A DNA stretch of 64,000 bases from Pezicula radicicola (taxonomy: Eukaryota; Ascomycota; Leotiomycetes; Helotiales; Dermateaceae), in the NCBI GenBank assembly GCA_003008705.1, contig PDUO01000017.1, positions 437,827 to 501,826 of the forward strand. The letters are read 5' to 3'. The translations under genes and the position numbers were made by a program. Below are positions 23,460-35,262 of the stretch, piece by piece (the first letter of the stretch is position 1; every line of letters begins with the position of its first letter). The notes beneath the pieces were generated by a model, which was given only the letters and a program-made list of their open reading frames with translations, did no database searches and was not told the origin of the DNA.

Positions 23460-23491
23460 AAGGTAAGGTAAGGTAAGGTAAGGCAGGCAGG
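23460..23491. repeat. AAGGT pentanucleotide microsatellite
   Basis: Four to five tandem AAGGT units followed by AAGGCAGGCAGG, about 100 bp upstream of the Ca2+/H+ exchanger start, in its promoter or leader. Confidence 0.85.
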
Positions 23492-26400
23492 TTGATTGGT
23501 GAACGGTGCAGAAATGAAGCCAGGCTGCAAGGCGAGGCTGCAAGGCGCGTCTGCAACGGTCGCTGCAAATGGCAAGAGGATAAAATGGATAAAATAAGCT
23601 GTTTCCAGATTTCCAGAAGGTTGGGATGGATTCTTGTTTGGAAATGGCTGGTGGAAAGTTGTTTGGTTTGTAGTCGTCAGGTTGTACACAGCCTCGAACA
23701 ACGGCGCTTCGCAGTTTGCCTTGGTGCTGAGCTGCGTTGCGCGTATTTGGCTGTGCAGGTTTATGTGCTGCTGTGCTGTGGCGGACCGAGAAATCCAACG
23801 AGAGAGAAAACGAGTCAACCTCGTTTGTCGCCCTGCGCGGTGGGACCTTCTGGCGGTGCTGCTTCTGCCTGTGGGATTTCGCCTCGTCTGATATATGGTT
23901 GTTTTGTTGTTGTTTGTTGTTGTTTCTGGAGAGAAGAGATTCAAAGAAAGACGAAGAAAGGGAGACAGCTGGCCGGTGGAAATTGATCTGTTTCGACTCC
24001 AATCTCAGTCTCAGTCAGTGGTCGAGCGCGATATGGCCTTGGCAATCCGCACAGCCCCTTGCGGCTAATTTCGATGTTCGCTGGGTGACGTACTTTGTGA
24101 CCGCGGTAAAATTGTGAATAATTAAGAGCTGCAGTTCTTACGTTGATATGGATTTGTGCGCATATCGCGAGTTCTCTTCACTACTCTTCATCTCCACGTA
24201 TGCTTCTTACTAGGCTACCTATGCCGTATCTTGCTTTACTTCAATCGCATACCTTAGGACGGCAGGTCGCTGACCGACATTGCTGCCAAGGGCCCAAATT
24301 CTTGTTTTGGTGCCAGGTCTCTCTCTTGGCAAGCCAGCCGTCCTTTCTGGTCCTGTCAATCACATCAAGCACTACAAGCCTCCCAGTCAAGCTCTGAATA
24401 TCCAAGAATCCAAGTGGCTAGCCAGGAGACTAGCCGGAGCTTAGAAGATCTTATCATGACGACCGCCGTCCCTGATGCGCTGGACTTCGTACGAGAACTC
24501 CGATGATAATTCCAGAGGACCTCCAGCATCTTGTGCGTTTGTCCCTGATGGGTATAGAGTACGGTATACGCCACATCATCATACATGAAAACGCTCACAA
24601 CGCTTTCAACGCTTTTCATCCAATCATGCCTCTCTTAACAAACTTTCTATAGAAGGAACGAGATCCAGAACCCCAGATCTGCTTTCGCTGAAACCAGCTC
24701 CGAGCAGCTCTTTGATTGTGGCTGGGTCGCAGTCGAATACTCAAACAGTCTATTAAACAGCCTATCAGGTCACGAGATTTCGTAAGTATGTGGGTGTTGG
24801 ATACTGGTCTTGCCACATCAAGAACAAGTGCTCACTACAGAGGTATTGGCATCCAGTGCTTACTGTCAGAAGGAGTGCATATGAATATCCCAGCCATGTG
24901 TTTATTTTCCGCGACTGGTACCTACAGCTGGGAGCCAGCCCACATGTACCACAGTGAGGGAGAATCTTCCGGTTTGTCAGTTTCTGGTTACACAGCCCTC
25001 ATGGCGACGACGACTTCATCATGAATCACCCAACACGCAGTTAGGTTTCTACGTTTCTTTGGCCACGTCGTATAGAGCCATAATGGAATCACAGTTTTGT
25101 CTCTCGAACCCGAGTAGCCTGGGTTGTATCAAGTTTGAAGTGTATTATCTAGACATGCCTGTTGCGAGCTGGATAGAATCTCTGATATGGCTTTTCATAA
25201 ATGGGGTGATAACAGTTTCGTTGTGTGGAAGCCTAAGTATTTCACAGCGCAGTTTAAATGAAACTTTTAACATATTTGGTCAATACTATTAGAGCACAAA
25301 TCATGGCTGAGAATCCATCTCGAGACTGAATTTCTTTTCAACGTCGTCTAGTTTATCAAAGCTCCGAGATGAAGTAATACTGTGCTATACCAGTATAATA
25401 AAAGATGGGCAGATTCGTCTTCTATTTTCTAGCTCTTGTTCACAGTCAGATTTCCGTACAGCGTCTGTACACATGAGGAATGACAAATTCAGACAATAAT
25501 GCAGTGCCTAAAACAATCTTGGAATGTACTTTGAAATGTAACATACTAGGAGCTACCTACATATCTACAAACAAGACTTAATATTCTATCATTTCGACAC
25601 AAGCCCTATACAAACCGTCGTTACTTAACTAATACTTTTTTAATCTCACTTTATTGCCTGCATTCCACAATAGAGAATCAACCTCTCAATCCCACAATGC
25701 CAACTCCTAAGCGCAGGGAAATCACCTTCACACCTATAAAGTGCGCATTTGGACCTACTATCTGTTTGAAATTCCAGCTAGGACGAGGAAGAGAAGCAGG
25801 TTAGATCCGCCTTACATTCAAAGTGACAGTGAGAAATAAAGATAGATCTTTATATAATAAATCTGAAGATTGGAAATTCATTGCAAATTGACAGCAATTA
25901 TTTCAACTATTAATTCCTATTTTGTAACAGACCTTTTTTAAAACTAGTCTAAGGAGCTCATAGAATTTTGGCAACTTAAACACAAGATATAATAAAGTTC
26001 CTACTACAGACTACTGTAAAATTTTCACAACAATGTAGATTTAGCTATACACTTACCATCTCTCCCCTAACATACAAACCAACAAGAACTTTTGCCCTCT
26101 CTCCTGTTAGGTATTGTACATAGTCTATTATAGAATAGAAAATATAACAGAAATTCCTGATTTCATGCACTAGATGTATAGTGCTAGCAGGTCTCTTCAA
26201 ATTGGGTATAAGGACAAAATAATAGAATGTCAGGAGAAGAGGTACCTATTTGGAACTGCTTTGTGTTAATAAAAAACTCCTATTAGATATTAGGTTCTAC
26301 ACAAAAAGCCAGTAAATCTTTAGAAGTTACTTAACAGCTACTATTGTCCCTAGAATTCTGTCGCTTAAACGATAAAATGTTAAGCACATTGTGTAACAAA

Positions 26401-26867
26401 AACATCAGAACAACTTTCCATTCACTTCCGCTTTTTGAAAATTGCTGTGAATCATGAAACTACTTTTCGTTTAGTAAGGTAAGGTAGGTAGTTCTAAATT
26501 GTATGTATTAACAGACTAGCACTAAGCGCTCGCTGCTAAACTGAAGTTTTTACATGCTAGGTCATTCGTAAGATAATTGACACACAACTCAGATTAAAGC
26601 ATTCTTTTTTATATGTTTCAAAAGCAAGAAGGTAGCCACCTAGTTTTTTTTAAAAAAAAACCCCGAATTTTATTGTTTTTGATACTCATCGGTTGAGGGA
26701 CTAAGCGCTGAGAGCTGAGAGCCGGATTTAGAGTGTTGAGCACGTGACAAATCTTAGGTAACTTCTGGTTAGGCAACCCCGCCAAAGTCTTCATATCGCG
26801 ACAACATCTCCACAACTACCTCGTACATCACAAATCCTCCAAAACTAAGCCTACTAGCACATCCATC
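23492..26867. other. Large intergenic region (3.4 kb)
   Basis: Overlapping open frames at 23.4-24.1 kb on both strands are compositional and show no domain. From 25.5 to 26.6 kb the DNA becomes AT-rich with many stops. I find no tRNA-like B box or other RNA gene. The last 150 bases form the DIM1 promoter. Confidence 0.4.
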
Positions 26868-27403
26868 ATGGGTTCCGTCGTACTCCCTCATCTCGTCACC
26901 GGCTGGCATGTCGACCAGGCTATCATGTCAGAGGAGGAGCGCCTCGTTATCATCCGCTTTGGCCGTGACTGGGACCCCGATTGCATGCGACAAGATGAAG
27001 TCCTCTTCCGTGAGTAGCACCCTCACTCCTCCTTGGGATAAGCTAACATCCTCCCAGGTATCGCTGATCGTGTCAAGAACTTCGCTGTTGTTTACGTCTG
27101 TGATCTCGATCAAGTTCCAGACTTTAAACAGATGTATGGTGAGTTCGGGTGTCCTTCCATTCCTTAAGTATTCGTGCTGATCTTCACTTTACAGAGCTCT
27201 ACGACCCTATGACGATAATGTTCTTCTTCAGGAACAAACACATGATGTGTGATTTTGGCACGGGTAACAATAACAAGTTGAACTGGGTTCTAGAGGATAA
27301 GCAAGAGTTAATCGACATCATCGAGACCATCTATCGAGGAGCAAAGAAGGGTCGTGGTTTGGTTGTTAGCCCAAAGGATTACTCAACCAGATACCGTTAC
27401 TAG
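26868..27403 (+). CDS. DIM1: DIM1 / U5 snRNP 15 kDa protein (thioredoxin-like spliceosomal protein)
   Basis: Three exons, join(26868..27009, 27058..27138, 27195..27403), give 143 residues, essentially the length of this highly conserved family (human TXNL4A, yeast DIB1, fission yeast dim1). It is a U4/U6.U5 tri-snRNP component needed for pre-mRNA splicing and mitotic progression. The protein starts MGSVVLPHLVTGWHVDQAI and contains RLVIIRFGRDWDPDCMRQDE, VVYVCDLDQVPDF, ELYDPMTIMFFFRNKHMMCD, GTGNNNKLNW and the C-terminal RGLVVSPKDYSTRYRY. The thioredoxin fold lacks a CxxC redox pair, as expected (DPDC at that site). Both introns are short (48 and 56 nt). Confidence 0.98.
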
Positions 27404-28614
27404 GACTTGAGCTATCGATGACAGACCCAACTGACAAGATCATGGGCTGCGATGTTACGCGGTATACAGGCAGGATTGTGACGGCGTAGTTGAAGGCGTA
27501 ATGGAATATTGAATGGGATTTGCGTTGATTTATGACAGGAAAGGGTTGGTCTCACAATACTCTTTTTCTGAACTCGGTGATGCTAATGCGATCCAAAAGA
27601 CCGTGAATGCTCGATACTTCTCCGGTGGTATACTGACATATTGACCCCCAACCCAGTTAAAATACCTCTCGTTGCTGGGTCATTCTCGCCCCACCACCAT
27701 GAACGTCTAGTCTCTTGTTCTGCTGGGCGACAAGAAGGGATAGAAGAAGCAGATAATCGTACCTTGCGGTCGACGGCACGGAAGCTGATATATTTACTCA
27801 TCGATTCAGTGAGGTAATTCGGGCTAATTTCGGTTAGGCTTCTGGTCTTGATGACCGAGAAGGCCCATGATTGGAAGTTGAGCATGGTGGGCAGTTCGCA
27901 GCAATTTGAATTTCCCGTAAGAAGTCTTCAACTGCGACGCCCTCGTATTCATGCCAAGTGGCCTCGATACAGTACAGCCTCGCGACATGCCTGCTTCGAG
28001 CTGTTGTTTCTCGTCAATATCTTCCTATTCTTAAGTAGTTCTTATCGAGTGCTCCTTACTCAAGTTGCTCCGTAGAAGTGGCGTGCCACATGTGGGAAGG
28101 AGTGGTGCTCTTAGGTTCAACGGGAAAACATTTCGGATGTTATTGATACCCCTCTCTTGGGTTTACGCTATGTCCTGGGTAGCTCAATTCTATTTATCCA
28201 TCTGCGAACTGTAGATGCCCATCGCTGCAGTGACATGGACAAAAAGCCTGGAGACCCCAGATTTTGGCGGGCCGATATGCCACCAAATTGCGGAGGTACA
28301 TGTTCCGTTCCATATCAAGATATTTTGATCCAATTTCTTCCTCTCTTCTCCACGTGCATCTGTACTGTCCCTTCTCATTACACGAGATCTCTCATATTTT
28401 GATGGCGAGATCCATTCCATAGGCAAAGCCGCATGCATAAATCCTTGTACACTGCCATATCAAAATCAGGAGTAAGGCACCGGCTGCGGTGGGCCGATTG
28501 GTAGGTAATCTTTTGTGCTTTCTATAAGTTCTACGACTATCGCTTCTTCCCCCNNNNNNNNNNNNNNNNNNNNNNNNNCCCCCCCCCATCTAGTCCTCAC
28601 ATTCAGTCAACAAT
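27404..28614. other. Intergenic region upstream of the mannanase, containing an assembly gap
   Basis: No supported gene. It ends in the mannanase promoter and leader. An unresolved poly-C tract with 25 N bases lies 36 bp before the mannanase ATG. Confidence 0.5.
28554..28578. other. Assembly gap (25 N) within a poly-C run
   Basis: N bases are bordered by C on both sides (five C before, nine C after). The true sequence is probably a long C homopolymer or a collapsed repeat that was not resolved. Confidence 0.95.
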
Positions 28615-29926
28615 ATGAAGTTTGCCTGTGCTTCAGTCTTGAGCTTGGCGCTTTCTGGCGTAGCTATTGCCGCTCCTGCGATTCAACTTGACTCTGCAGC
28701 TCAACAACCAGCTTGTGCATATCCAATTGGGACAACTGGGAGTGCCAATGCAAAACCAGTTGGGAGGGTGTTCAATATTGATGGCAAAGTGGAGTACTTT
28801 GCTGGTAAGACTCGGTGCAAGCAATCCCGAGTAGAATTGAAGCAAGTTTCTTATTAGTTTTAGGTAGTAATGCTTGGTGGCTTGCCCATTTGAGCAAGAA
28901 CTCGGACGTGGATACTGCATTGCAAGAGGTTGCAAACGTAAGCACTTTACACGCCATGACTACTATAGGCCGTCGCTAATAGGTTGTCAGACACAGTACA
29001 AAATCCTTCGAGTGTGGGGTTTTGGCGATGTGAACGTAGTCCCAGATCCATCAGCTACAGATCCCAACAAAGTCTACTTCCAGGTTCTTAATTCGACAGG
29101 ATCTTACATCAACTACGGGGCCGACGGCCTCCAAAGGTTGGACTATGTTGTTTCTGCTGCTGAGAAGTACGGTGTCAAACTCACCCTCAATTTCGTCAAT
29201 AATTGGAGTGACTATGGCGGGATTGCAGCTTATACTACGGCCTTCGGTGCTAACGCCACGCAATGGTTCACAGATGCTACCTCGCAACAGGTTTACAAGA
29301 ATTATATCAAAGTACTTGTGACAAGATACTCTAAATCTTCCGCCATCTTCGCCTGGGAATTGGCTAACGAGCCCCGTTGTCACGGTTGTGATACATCAGT
29401 CATCACCACATGGGCAACCGGCATATCTCAATACATAAAGCGTCTCGATGCTGGGCATATGGTAACGCTCGGCGATGAAGGGTGGTTTGCTCCCGCCGAC
29501 GACATAGGTGACGGCTCCTATGCTTATGGTGGTGGAGAAGGTGTCGATTTTGTCACGAACCTGAAAATTCCAACCTTAGATTATGGCGTCTTCCATCTCT
29601 ATCCCAACTCGTGGGGATATGATTACACCTGGGGAACAACATGGATCGAAGAGCACGACACAGTTGGACAGTCTATTGGCAAGCCTATCATATTAGAGGA
29701 ATATGGCACGCCCTTTCCTCACAACCATACGGGCACTGAGGCACCATGGCAAGCGGCAGTATTGGCGAGTGGACTTGCAGCGGATCAGATTTGGCAATTC
29801 GGTACACCTGACCTCAGTGTGCCAGCGGGTAATCTCGGTGATGTGAATACAATCTACTATAATGATACGGAGTACAGAACTTTGGCGCGGGAGCATGCGG
29901 CGGCTATGTTAGCAAAACATGTTTGA
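28615..29926 (+). CDS. Secreted GH5 endo-1,4-beta-mannanase
   Basis: Three exons, join(28615..28804, 28864..28937, 28991..29926), give 399 residues. A signal peptide (MKFACASVLSLALSGVAIAA) is followed by a short linker and the GH5 subfamily-7 core: FNIDGKVEYFAGSNAWWLAH, KILRVWGFGDVN, LTLNFVNNWSDYGG. The acid/base Glu is near residue 215 in WELANEPRC, and the nucleophile Glu is near 325 in ILEEYG. DYGVFHLYPNSWG is also characteristic. The enzyme hydrolyses mannan backbones of plant hemicellulose outside the cell. There is no N-terminal CBM1. The acceptor of intron 2 is the TTGTCAG, not the nearer TAATAG, because only the former restores NTQYKILRVWGF. The protein is complete, though the leader contains the assembly gap. 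Confidence 0.94.
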
Positions 29927-30159
29927 ATACATAGTTTTAATACTTGGCATATACTAAATTCCTTAAATATATCTAGGGAGGCATTAATTCCTTATTCTAT
30001 ATGTTGTTCCACTAGTTCTTACTCTGTTGCTTACTAAGTCACGAGTTTTACGTGCAATGTACCAGGTTACAACCTGGAACCTAGGTAGCTTCCAAAATCT
30101 CACCTGCTTACATCTCAGACTCATCGTAATGTGAGAACAATCATAAATAAGCCTTCGCA

Positions 30160-31521
30160 ATGGCCTCAGTCCAGACATACACATTTCAGACATACCCTGA
30201 CGTCTCCCTTGATCTCGACATCTATCTCCCCAAAACCACTGCCCTCTCAGCCACGTCAACATCAATCCTCTTCTTCCACGCAGGCGGCCTCGTATCTTAT
30301 AACCGCAAGCTCATTTCACCTCATATCGTGCAAGCATGCATGTTGCGTGGATGGCCCTTGATCAGTGCAGATTATCGGCTTTTGCCGCAGGTTGGAGGGA
30401 AGGAGGTGCTAGAGGATCTGCTGGCTGCTCAAGCGTGGGTTGTTCAGAGGCTCCCTGGGATTTTGGGCCCCGCCGGTGGAGGGAAACTACATTTGAGTTC
30501 TGAGGATATTGCGAAGAACTTGGTCGTTGCTGGTGCTAGTGCAGGTACACTCCCACTGCTCCTTACACTGCATCATCTGCTTGAATCTAGGAGAAAGTTG
30601 GCACGTGGCCTCCTTAGCCAACTAATCAGCCTTCATTTAGTTGTTCTGGAAACTCAAAATGACCTGCTGCTAGATTCAATGGACTTATGGCAAATTGAAA
30701 GGCTTTCTGGACTACTGCGCTAGTTCAGAGCCTAATTGACCATAACGCTCCAAAGCAGGCTTAGCAAGGACAGAACGTGTAGGATGATAAGCGGTAAAAA
30801 GATCGCTTGGGGAGTGCAGCCTCTAACTTTTAACACAAGTTTCATTTTCTTCATGAACATTGCTGACGCTTATATCATAGGAGCTTTTATGGCTTTTCTA
30901 GCCGCTATGCACGATGAAAAGTTCTTGTGCCCTCCCAAAGCGATTCTCTCTTACTATGGTGTCCCAACGTTCAGCAATCCTTTTTTCGCCCGCTCCCATG
31001 TCTTCGATGTGCCTCTCTCAAAATCCGAAGTCTCCCATTTCCTAGATGAAGGGCTCCAAATCGGTGAAACTCCACCAGACGAGGGATTCGATCCTGATTG
31101 CCTCCACGATGACTGCTCTCCAAATCATCAATACAGAAAGCCTAAGGCGTCAAATAAAGAAGGAGAACAACCACTACACAGAGGCATGCTGTATGATTAT
31201 CTCGTTCAAGAGAATATGTACCCTTCCTTGATTGGGGAAGTAGATCGTCCTTTCGATGGTGAAGAGTTTTTGAGTAAAGCACAATCTCCACTGCCGAAAG
31301 TCATTATGATTCACGGGAACAAAGATGTAGATGTACCAACTGAGCTAGAAGTTGAGGCTGCAAAGCAGCTTGGAACAGATAGGGCGAGGCTCATTTTGGT
31401 TGATAGTGATGTCCATTGCTTTGATGAGGGGTTGTTTTTAGACGACATAAGGCTGGAGAAGGTCAGAGACGCGTGGAAACTCCTTGATCATGTAGTTGAG
31501 AGGGGCGATTTCCCCTCCTAA
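30160..31521 (+). CDS. Alpha/beta-hydrolase-fold esterase or lipase-like protein
   Basis: Two exons, join(30160..30544, 30881..31521), give 341 residues. The N-terminal strand LDLDIYLPK, the oxyanion-type motif FFHAGGLVSYNR and SADYRLLPQ are those of the HSL/alpha-beta hydrolase_3 group. The nucleophile elbow is VAGASAG. After it the protein continues GAFMAFLAAMHDEKF, then PKAILSYYGVPTF. The Asp is probably in IHGNKDVDVP and the His in DSDVHCFDEG. The intron falls exactly after GASA-G and is 336 nt, several times longer than other introns here. Its donor is GTACAC and its acceptor ATATCATAG, with a CTGAC branch point. If unspliced, the frame stops at 30723, truncating the enzyme after the catalytic Ser. 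The substrate is unknown. It is not obviously linked to its neighbours. Confidence 0.82.
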
Positions 31522-32575
31522 GAAGCTTCTAACATAAGGTCGAAGAAGGCCTTCTATCTTGTGTTTAATACAATCAAGCTTACATTTGCAGAGCCGTGCA
31601 TACTATAAAGGCCACAAGAAGTCTTGTGATATCCACAGTTGATAGGATGTAGTCATTCTAGTCAACTCTGTACTGGAAATACAGGCAATAGGGTAAGTCG
31701 CTTGCCATATTCTAGGAGGGCACCTAAAGTATGCGAGATAAGTGCTGAACGCGCAATATATTCCGGGAAAAAAAGGTCATGCACGTTCGACTTATTTGAC
31801 TTAGGAGGCCTCAGCTGGTCTCCGAACTTCTTGTGATTGAGCTTTTAATTTTTACATTATGCCTGTCTGTCCTTTCGTGCTTCTGCTGTGATAAGTCCGG
31901 CCCACATAGTGCCTCAGGTGACGTCAACCAACTCAGCCTTCAAAAGCTTGGGGAAAACTCAGTAGGAGAGAATACTTTCAATGTCACCAATTTTGTATTG
32001 AACTTGGTTGCTGTAGAATAGCTCTCATTGGCTGTTCTTGCCGGAAAGGCCTTTATCCTGAATTGAGCCGTCCACACAGCTGTCTTGCGAATGTCATCCA
32101 TAATTTGCATGACTGAGTTAGCCAGTGTAAGATCATTGTGCAAATCACCATGATGCTAAGAGAGCTGTAGTCAGCTAGCATTAGTGATGAGCACAGAATG
32201 ACCCCGAGATACTGTACTAGGTGTTTTCTATCCTGTTATCATTTCCAATCGAGAGAACTGTCTAGTTCCATTTACAGTTACTAGTGGTACCCCAAAAATC
32301 TTAGTGCCTTCGACAGTTTTTCCTGGATACGACTAGGAGAATCACATGAACAAGTTTTAAAAAGCCGTCGTCGCTCTTTTTCATCTCCGGTTCTGCCTTG
32401 TACTACAAGTATAGAGCCTCCCCCAAAAAGTTCTCTCCGGAGAACAATCTTTCCTTCGCATATTCTTGCCTATTCGAGGACGACGCAAACGTCTGAATGA
32501 AATACACTCGATATCGCCTTATCTCATCTCACGTACTTCGCAAGCGTGAGCCTGGATAAGACGCTTTTCTTTCAA
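31522..32575. other. Intergenic region (1.05 kb)
   Basis: No supported gene. Open frames near 31.6-32.1 kb lack recognisable content. The last 200 bases are the promoter and leader of the RING/NF-X1-like gene. Confidence 0.45.
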
Positions 32576-34764
32576 ATGGCGACTCAATATTCATGGCAAT
32601 CATCCTCGAGCCATGACCAGTTCGAGACAACAAATGCCAACAATGATCTAGAGTCAGGGGTCGGGTCTACTATCCCTCTAGAAGACCTGAGGCATGGTCG
32701 TACTGAGCCCTCTCAAGCTGTTGAACTCTCTGATCGTATCAACGAAGATCTCAAAAGCGGCATGTACGTAACGTATCATTCCTAGACTTACCCTGAACTT
32801 CACAAACAATCTTGCTAATACACATCCAGATACGATTGCCCAATCTGCAGCGACACCATAGCCAGTGAGAGCCCAATGTGGTCCTGTTCAGCCTGCTTTC
32901 ACGTCTACCATTACGATTGTGTTAGTTTGTGGTCGAGCAACCAACTCAAAAAGCCGCCAAAGCAATCATGGAATTGTCCAACTTGTAAGAATGAACACGG
33001 AGTTATCCCCGAAGCGAGATGTTGGTGTCTGAAACAGATGTATTTGGCTCCTAGTGTATTTGACAATTCATGTGGTGTGTCTTGCAACAAAGTCCAAAGA
33101 TGCGATGAACAGACATGGAAATGTACATCCTTCTGTGCAAAACAATGCCATCCTGGCCCCTGTCAAACTCCAGTCTGCATGCCTGGCTGTATTGAATATA
33201 GGGCATTAAAAGAACAAAACATCCCAGAAGGACCAACGGTGCTGAATCAAGGCTCTGATGGGGGAAAACCACCGAAGAATACACCAGCAACGCCAAATAC
33301 TAGTGCGACGACTGCCTCTACAACCAATAGAAATGCTACAAACGAAGGGCATAATGCACGAGATGCTGGTCCTCCTCTTACTGGCTCGAATTTAGTGCTC
33401 ATGAGTATGCTGATTGGTGGATTTCACATTGCCCTCGGCATTTGGTGCTATTACAACACTCTTCACAGATCACAACACATTAATTATCAATACTTTACCG
33501 ACAAAGACGAACGCGTAGACACCATATTCGCATGGCTTGGTGGTCTTACAGCTTTCCCTATCGTGTGGTCGCTTACCATCGCAGTTTTAGTGGAGATTCG
33601 CAAGTTTATCTACAAGCGCTTGGAACTTGGTGAAAGGGACAGGGCTTCAGGTAGAGTTGGCTCTGCCACATACCTTTCGTATGGGGTAACAGGAATGCTT
33701 ATGGTTGTGTCCGTTCTGTGGTTCCCCATCGTGTGAGTTTTTGACTTCAATACGAAATATCAACTAGGCAACAACTAATAATTTTGAATACAGACGCGAA
33801 GCAGGTCCAAGGCATGCATTTGGTGCAATTATGAAGCATAGTTGTGAGGGATTCGATAATAGATTCAATCTCGGCGATGGTATGTGTACATTCCTCTTAC
33901 TCCAGATAATAATAAACTGACAAATTTGCAGTTAAGCATGGAAAAGGAGATGACCCGAAGATGACAGGACTCAGCTGGCCAGGAAGTGCTATATTATACC
34001 GTGGTGATGCAAACCATTTTAGACTGGCCAGTACATCCAGTGAAAACCCAGGAACCTATCGTATGACAGTCCCAATCAACAACACTTTCTCAAAGGTCAT
34101 AGAAATCGACTTCTTCACCAAAAGTTGGAGTATCAACGACCATAACATTACAAAATTCAACATGCAGCAGCCGATATGGTGGTCTCGTGGCAGCACCCTA
34201 CAAAAAGGTAAGACGCAAGTTGTGCCGCTGGAAGGCACCCAAAACTTGGTCAGGAATGGTACTTGGAAGATAACTGGTCCTTATAATTCCGACCTTGCAC
34301 TTCCTGAGCTTAACCTCACTATTCCGTATATGTGGCAATTCACCAGCGACTACAAATACCAACCTTACATCCAAATTTTCCGGCACGACGGCATGAATGC
34401 CTCTGAAATTGAAACGCAAAGTCAAGCACGATGGACATCTAAGAGTGCTGATAATGTCGTCATGCGAACAGCTAGTTTCGGTTATGGAATGCATGATCTT
34501 GAAGTGTGTACTCGCAGAAAAGATTATTCGGTTGGAAGTGCCGGGGAGATGAGAGAGGGATTGAATGATGATGCACTAGTTCCTGTTGCGCTTATGGCGG
34601 CTGTTAGAAGACAGAAGGCAGAGTGGAAGGGTCATAGCTTTTTGTATAGCAAGAAGAAGGGTGTTGAGCTTTTGGAGATTTTGGAGGAGGCGGGATTGGG
34701 TGGACAGTTTGATGAGATGGGTAAGCTTATTATTCGTCCGGTGCTTGTTAATCCGCAGGTTTAG
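32576..34764 (+). CDS. RING/NF-X1-like zinc-finger membrane protein
   Basis: Four exons, join(32576..32763, 32830..33732, 33794..33879, 33932..34764), give 669 residues. A hydrophilic N terminus is followed by a cysteine-rich RING-like domain (YDCPICSDTI, CSACFHVYHYDCV, WNCPTCKN) and then an NF-X1-type region (RCWCL, CGVSCNK, CAKQCHPGPC, CMPGC). A Thr/Asn-rich linker leads to about three membrane segments: LVLMSMLIGGFHIALGIWCY, LTAFPIVWSLTIAVLV and YGVTGMLMVVSVLWFPIV. The long C-terminal part has many N-glycosylation sequons, suggesting a lumenal or extracellular face. A membrane-bound ubiquitin ligase is plausible from the RING, but the residue spacing is unusual and no substrate can be named. 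An upstream in-frame GTG exists; the ATG at 32576 is preferred. Confidence 0.75.
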
Positions 34765-35262
34765 AGAGGATTTTGGTGTTGGATTTGTGGGCTATTCTCT
34801 ACTCCATGCACTGTTATTTTAAGCTAGTTTTAAATATGCTTAAGATCTATTTTTGTGCTTTTTCTTGCTTGGTTTTAGTTAGCGAATTGCTATTACTTGT
34901 TCCTCACACCTTTGACTTACCTAAGTTACTTAATACTTGCTGGTGTTGGACTCACTGATTATATTGGTGATGCCCGGTGGGCTCACATAACTTCTTAGAA
35001 GGCGTGTAGAGCCTATATTAATTCGATTTTAGAGCCTAAGGTAGTATTGCCTTAGGTAAGATCACTTGTTTTTCTGCATAAAGTAGCCTTATATATCGCT
35101 CTAAAATAGGGAAATAGCTTTCTTTATAAACCTTAAAATAGGAAAAAACAACTAGTAAGATTTTATTATGTTTTACGCCAAGAAAGTTTATTTACTAGTA
35201 ATAATCTCCCCTAGGAAACAATCTACTTTTTAGTTATACCCCCTTCTAGGAAGCATAAAAAA
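34765..35262. other. AT-rich region between convergent genes
   Basis: No gene. It is AT-rich with many stops in all frames. A small hairpin (CCTAAGG ... CCTTAGG) lies near 35035-35057. It contains the 3' ends of the RING/NF-X1-like and RBR genes. Confidence 0.5.

Noticed and set aside
23421..24002. Overlapping 170-193 codon frames upstream of the Ca2+/H+ exchanger
   Set aside because: Three frames on both strands are open over the same stretch, which reflects base composition; there is no domain, signal peptide or splice partner.
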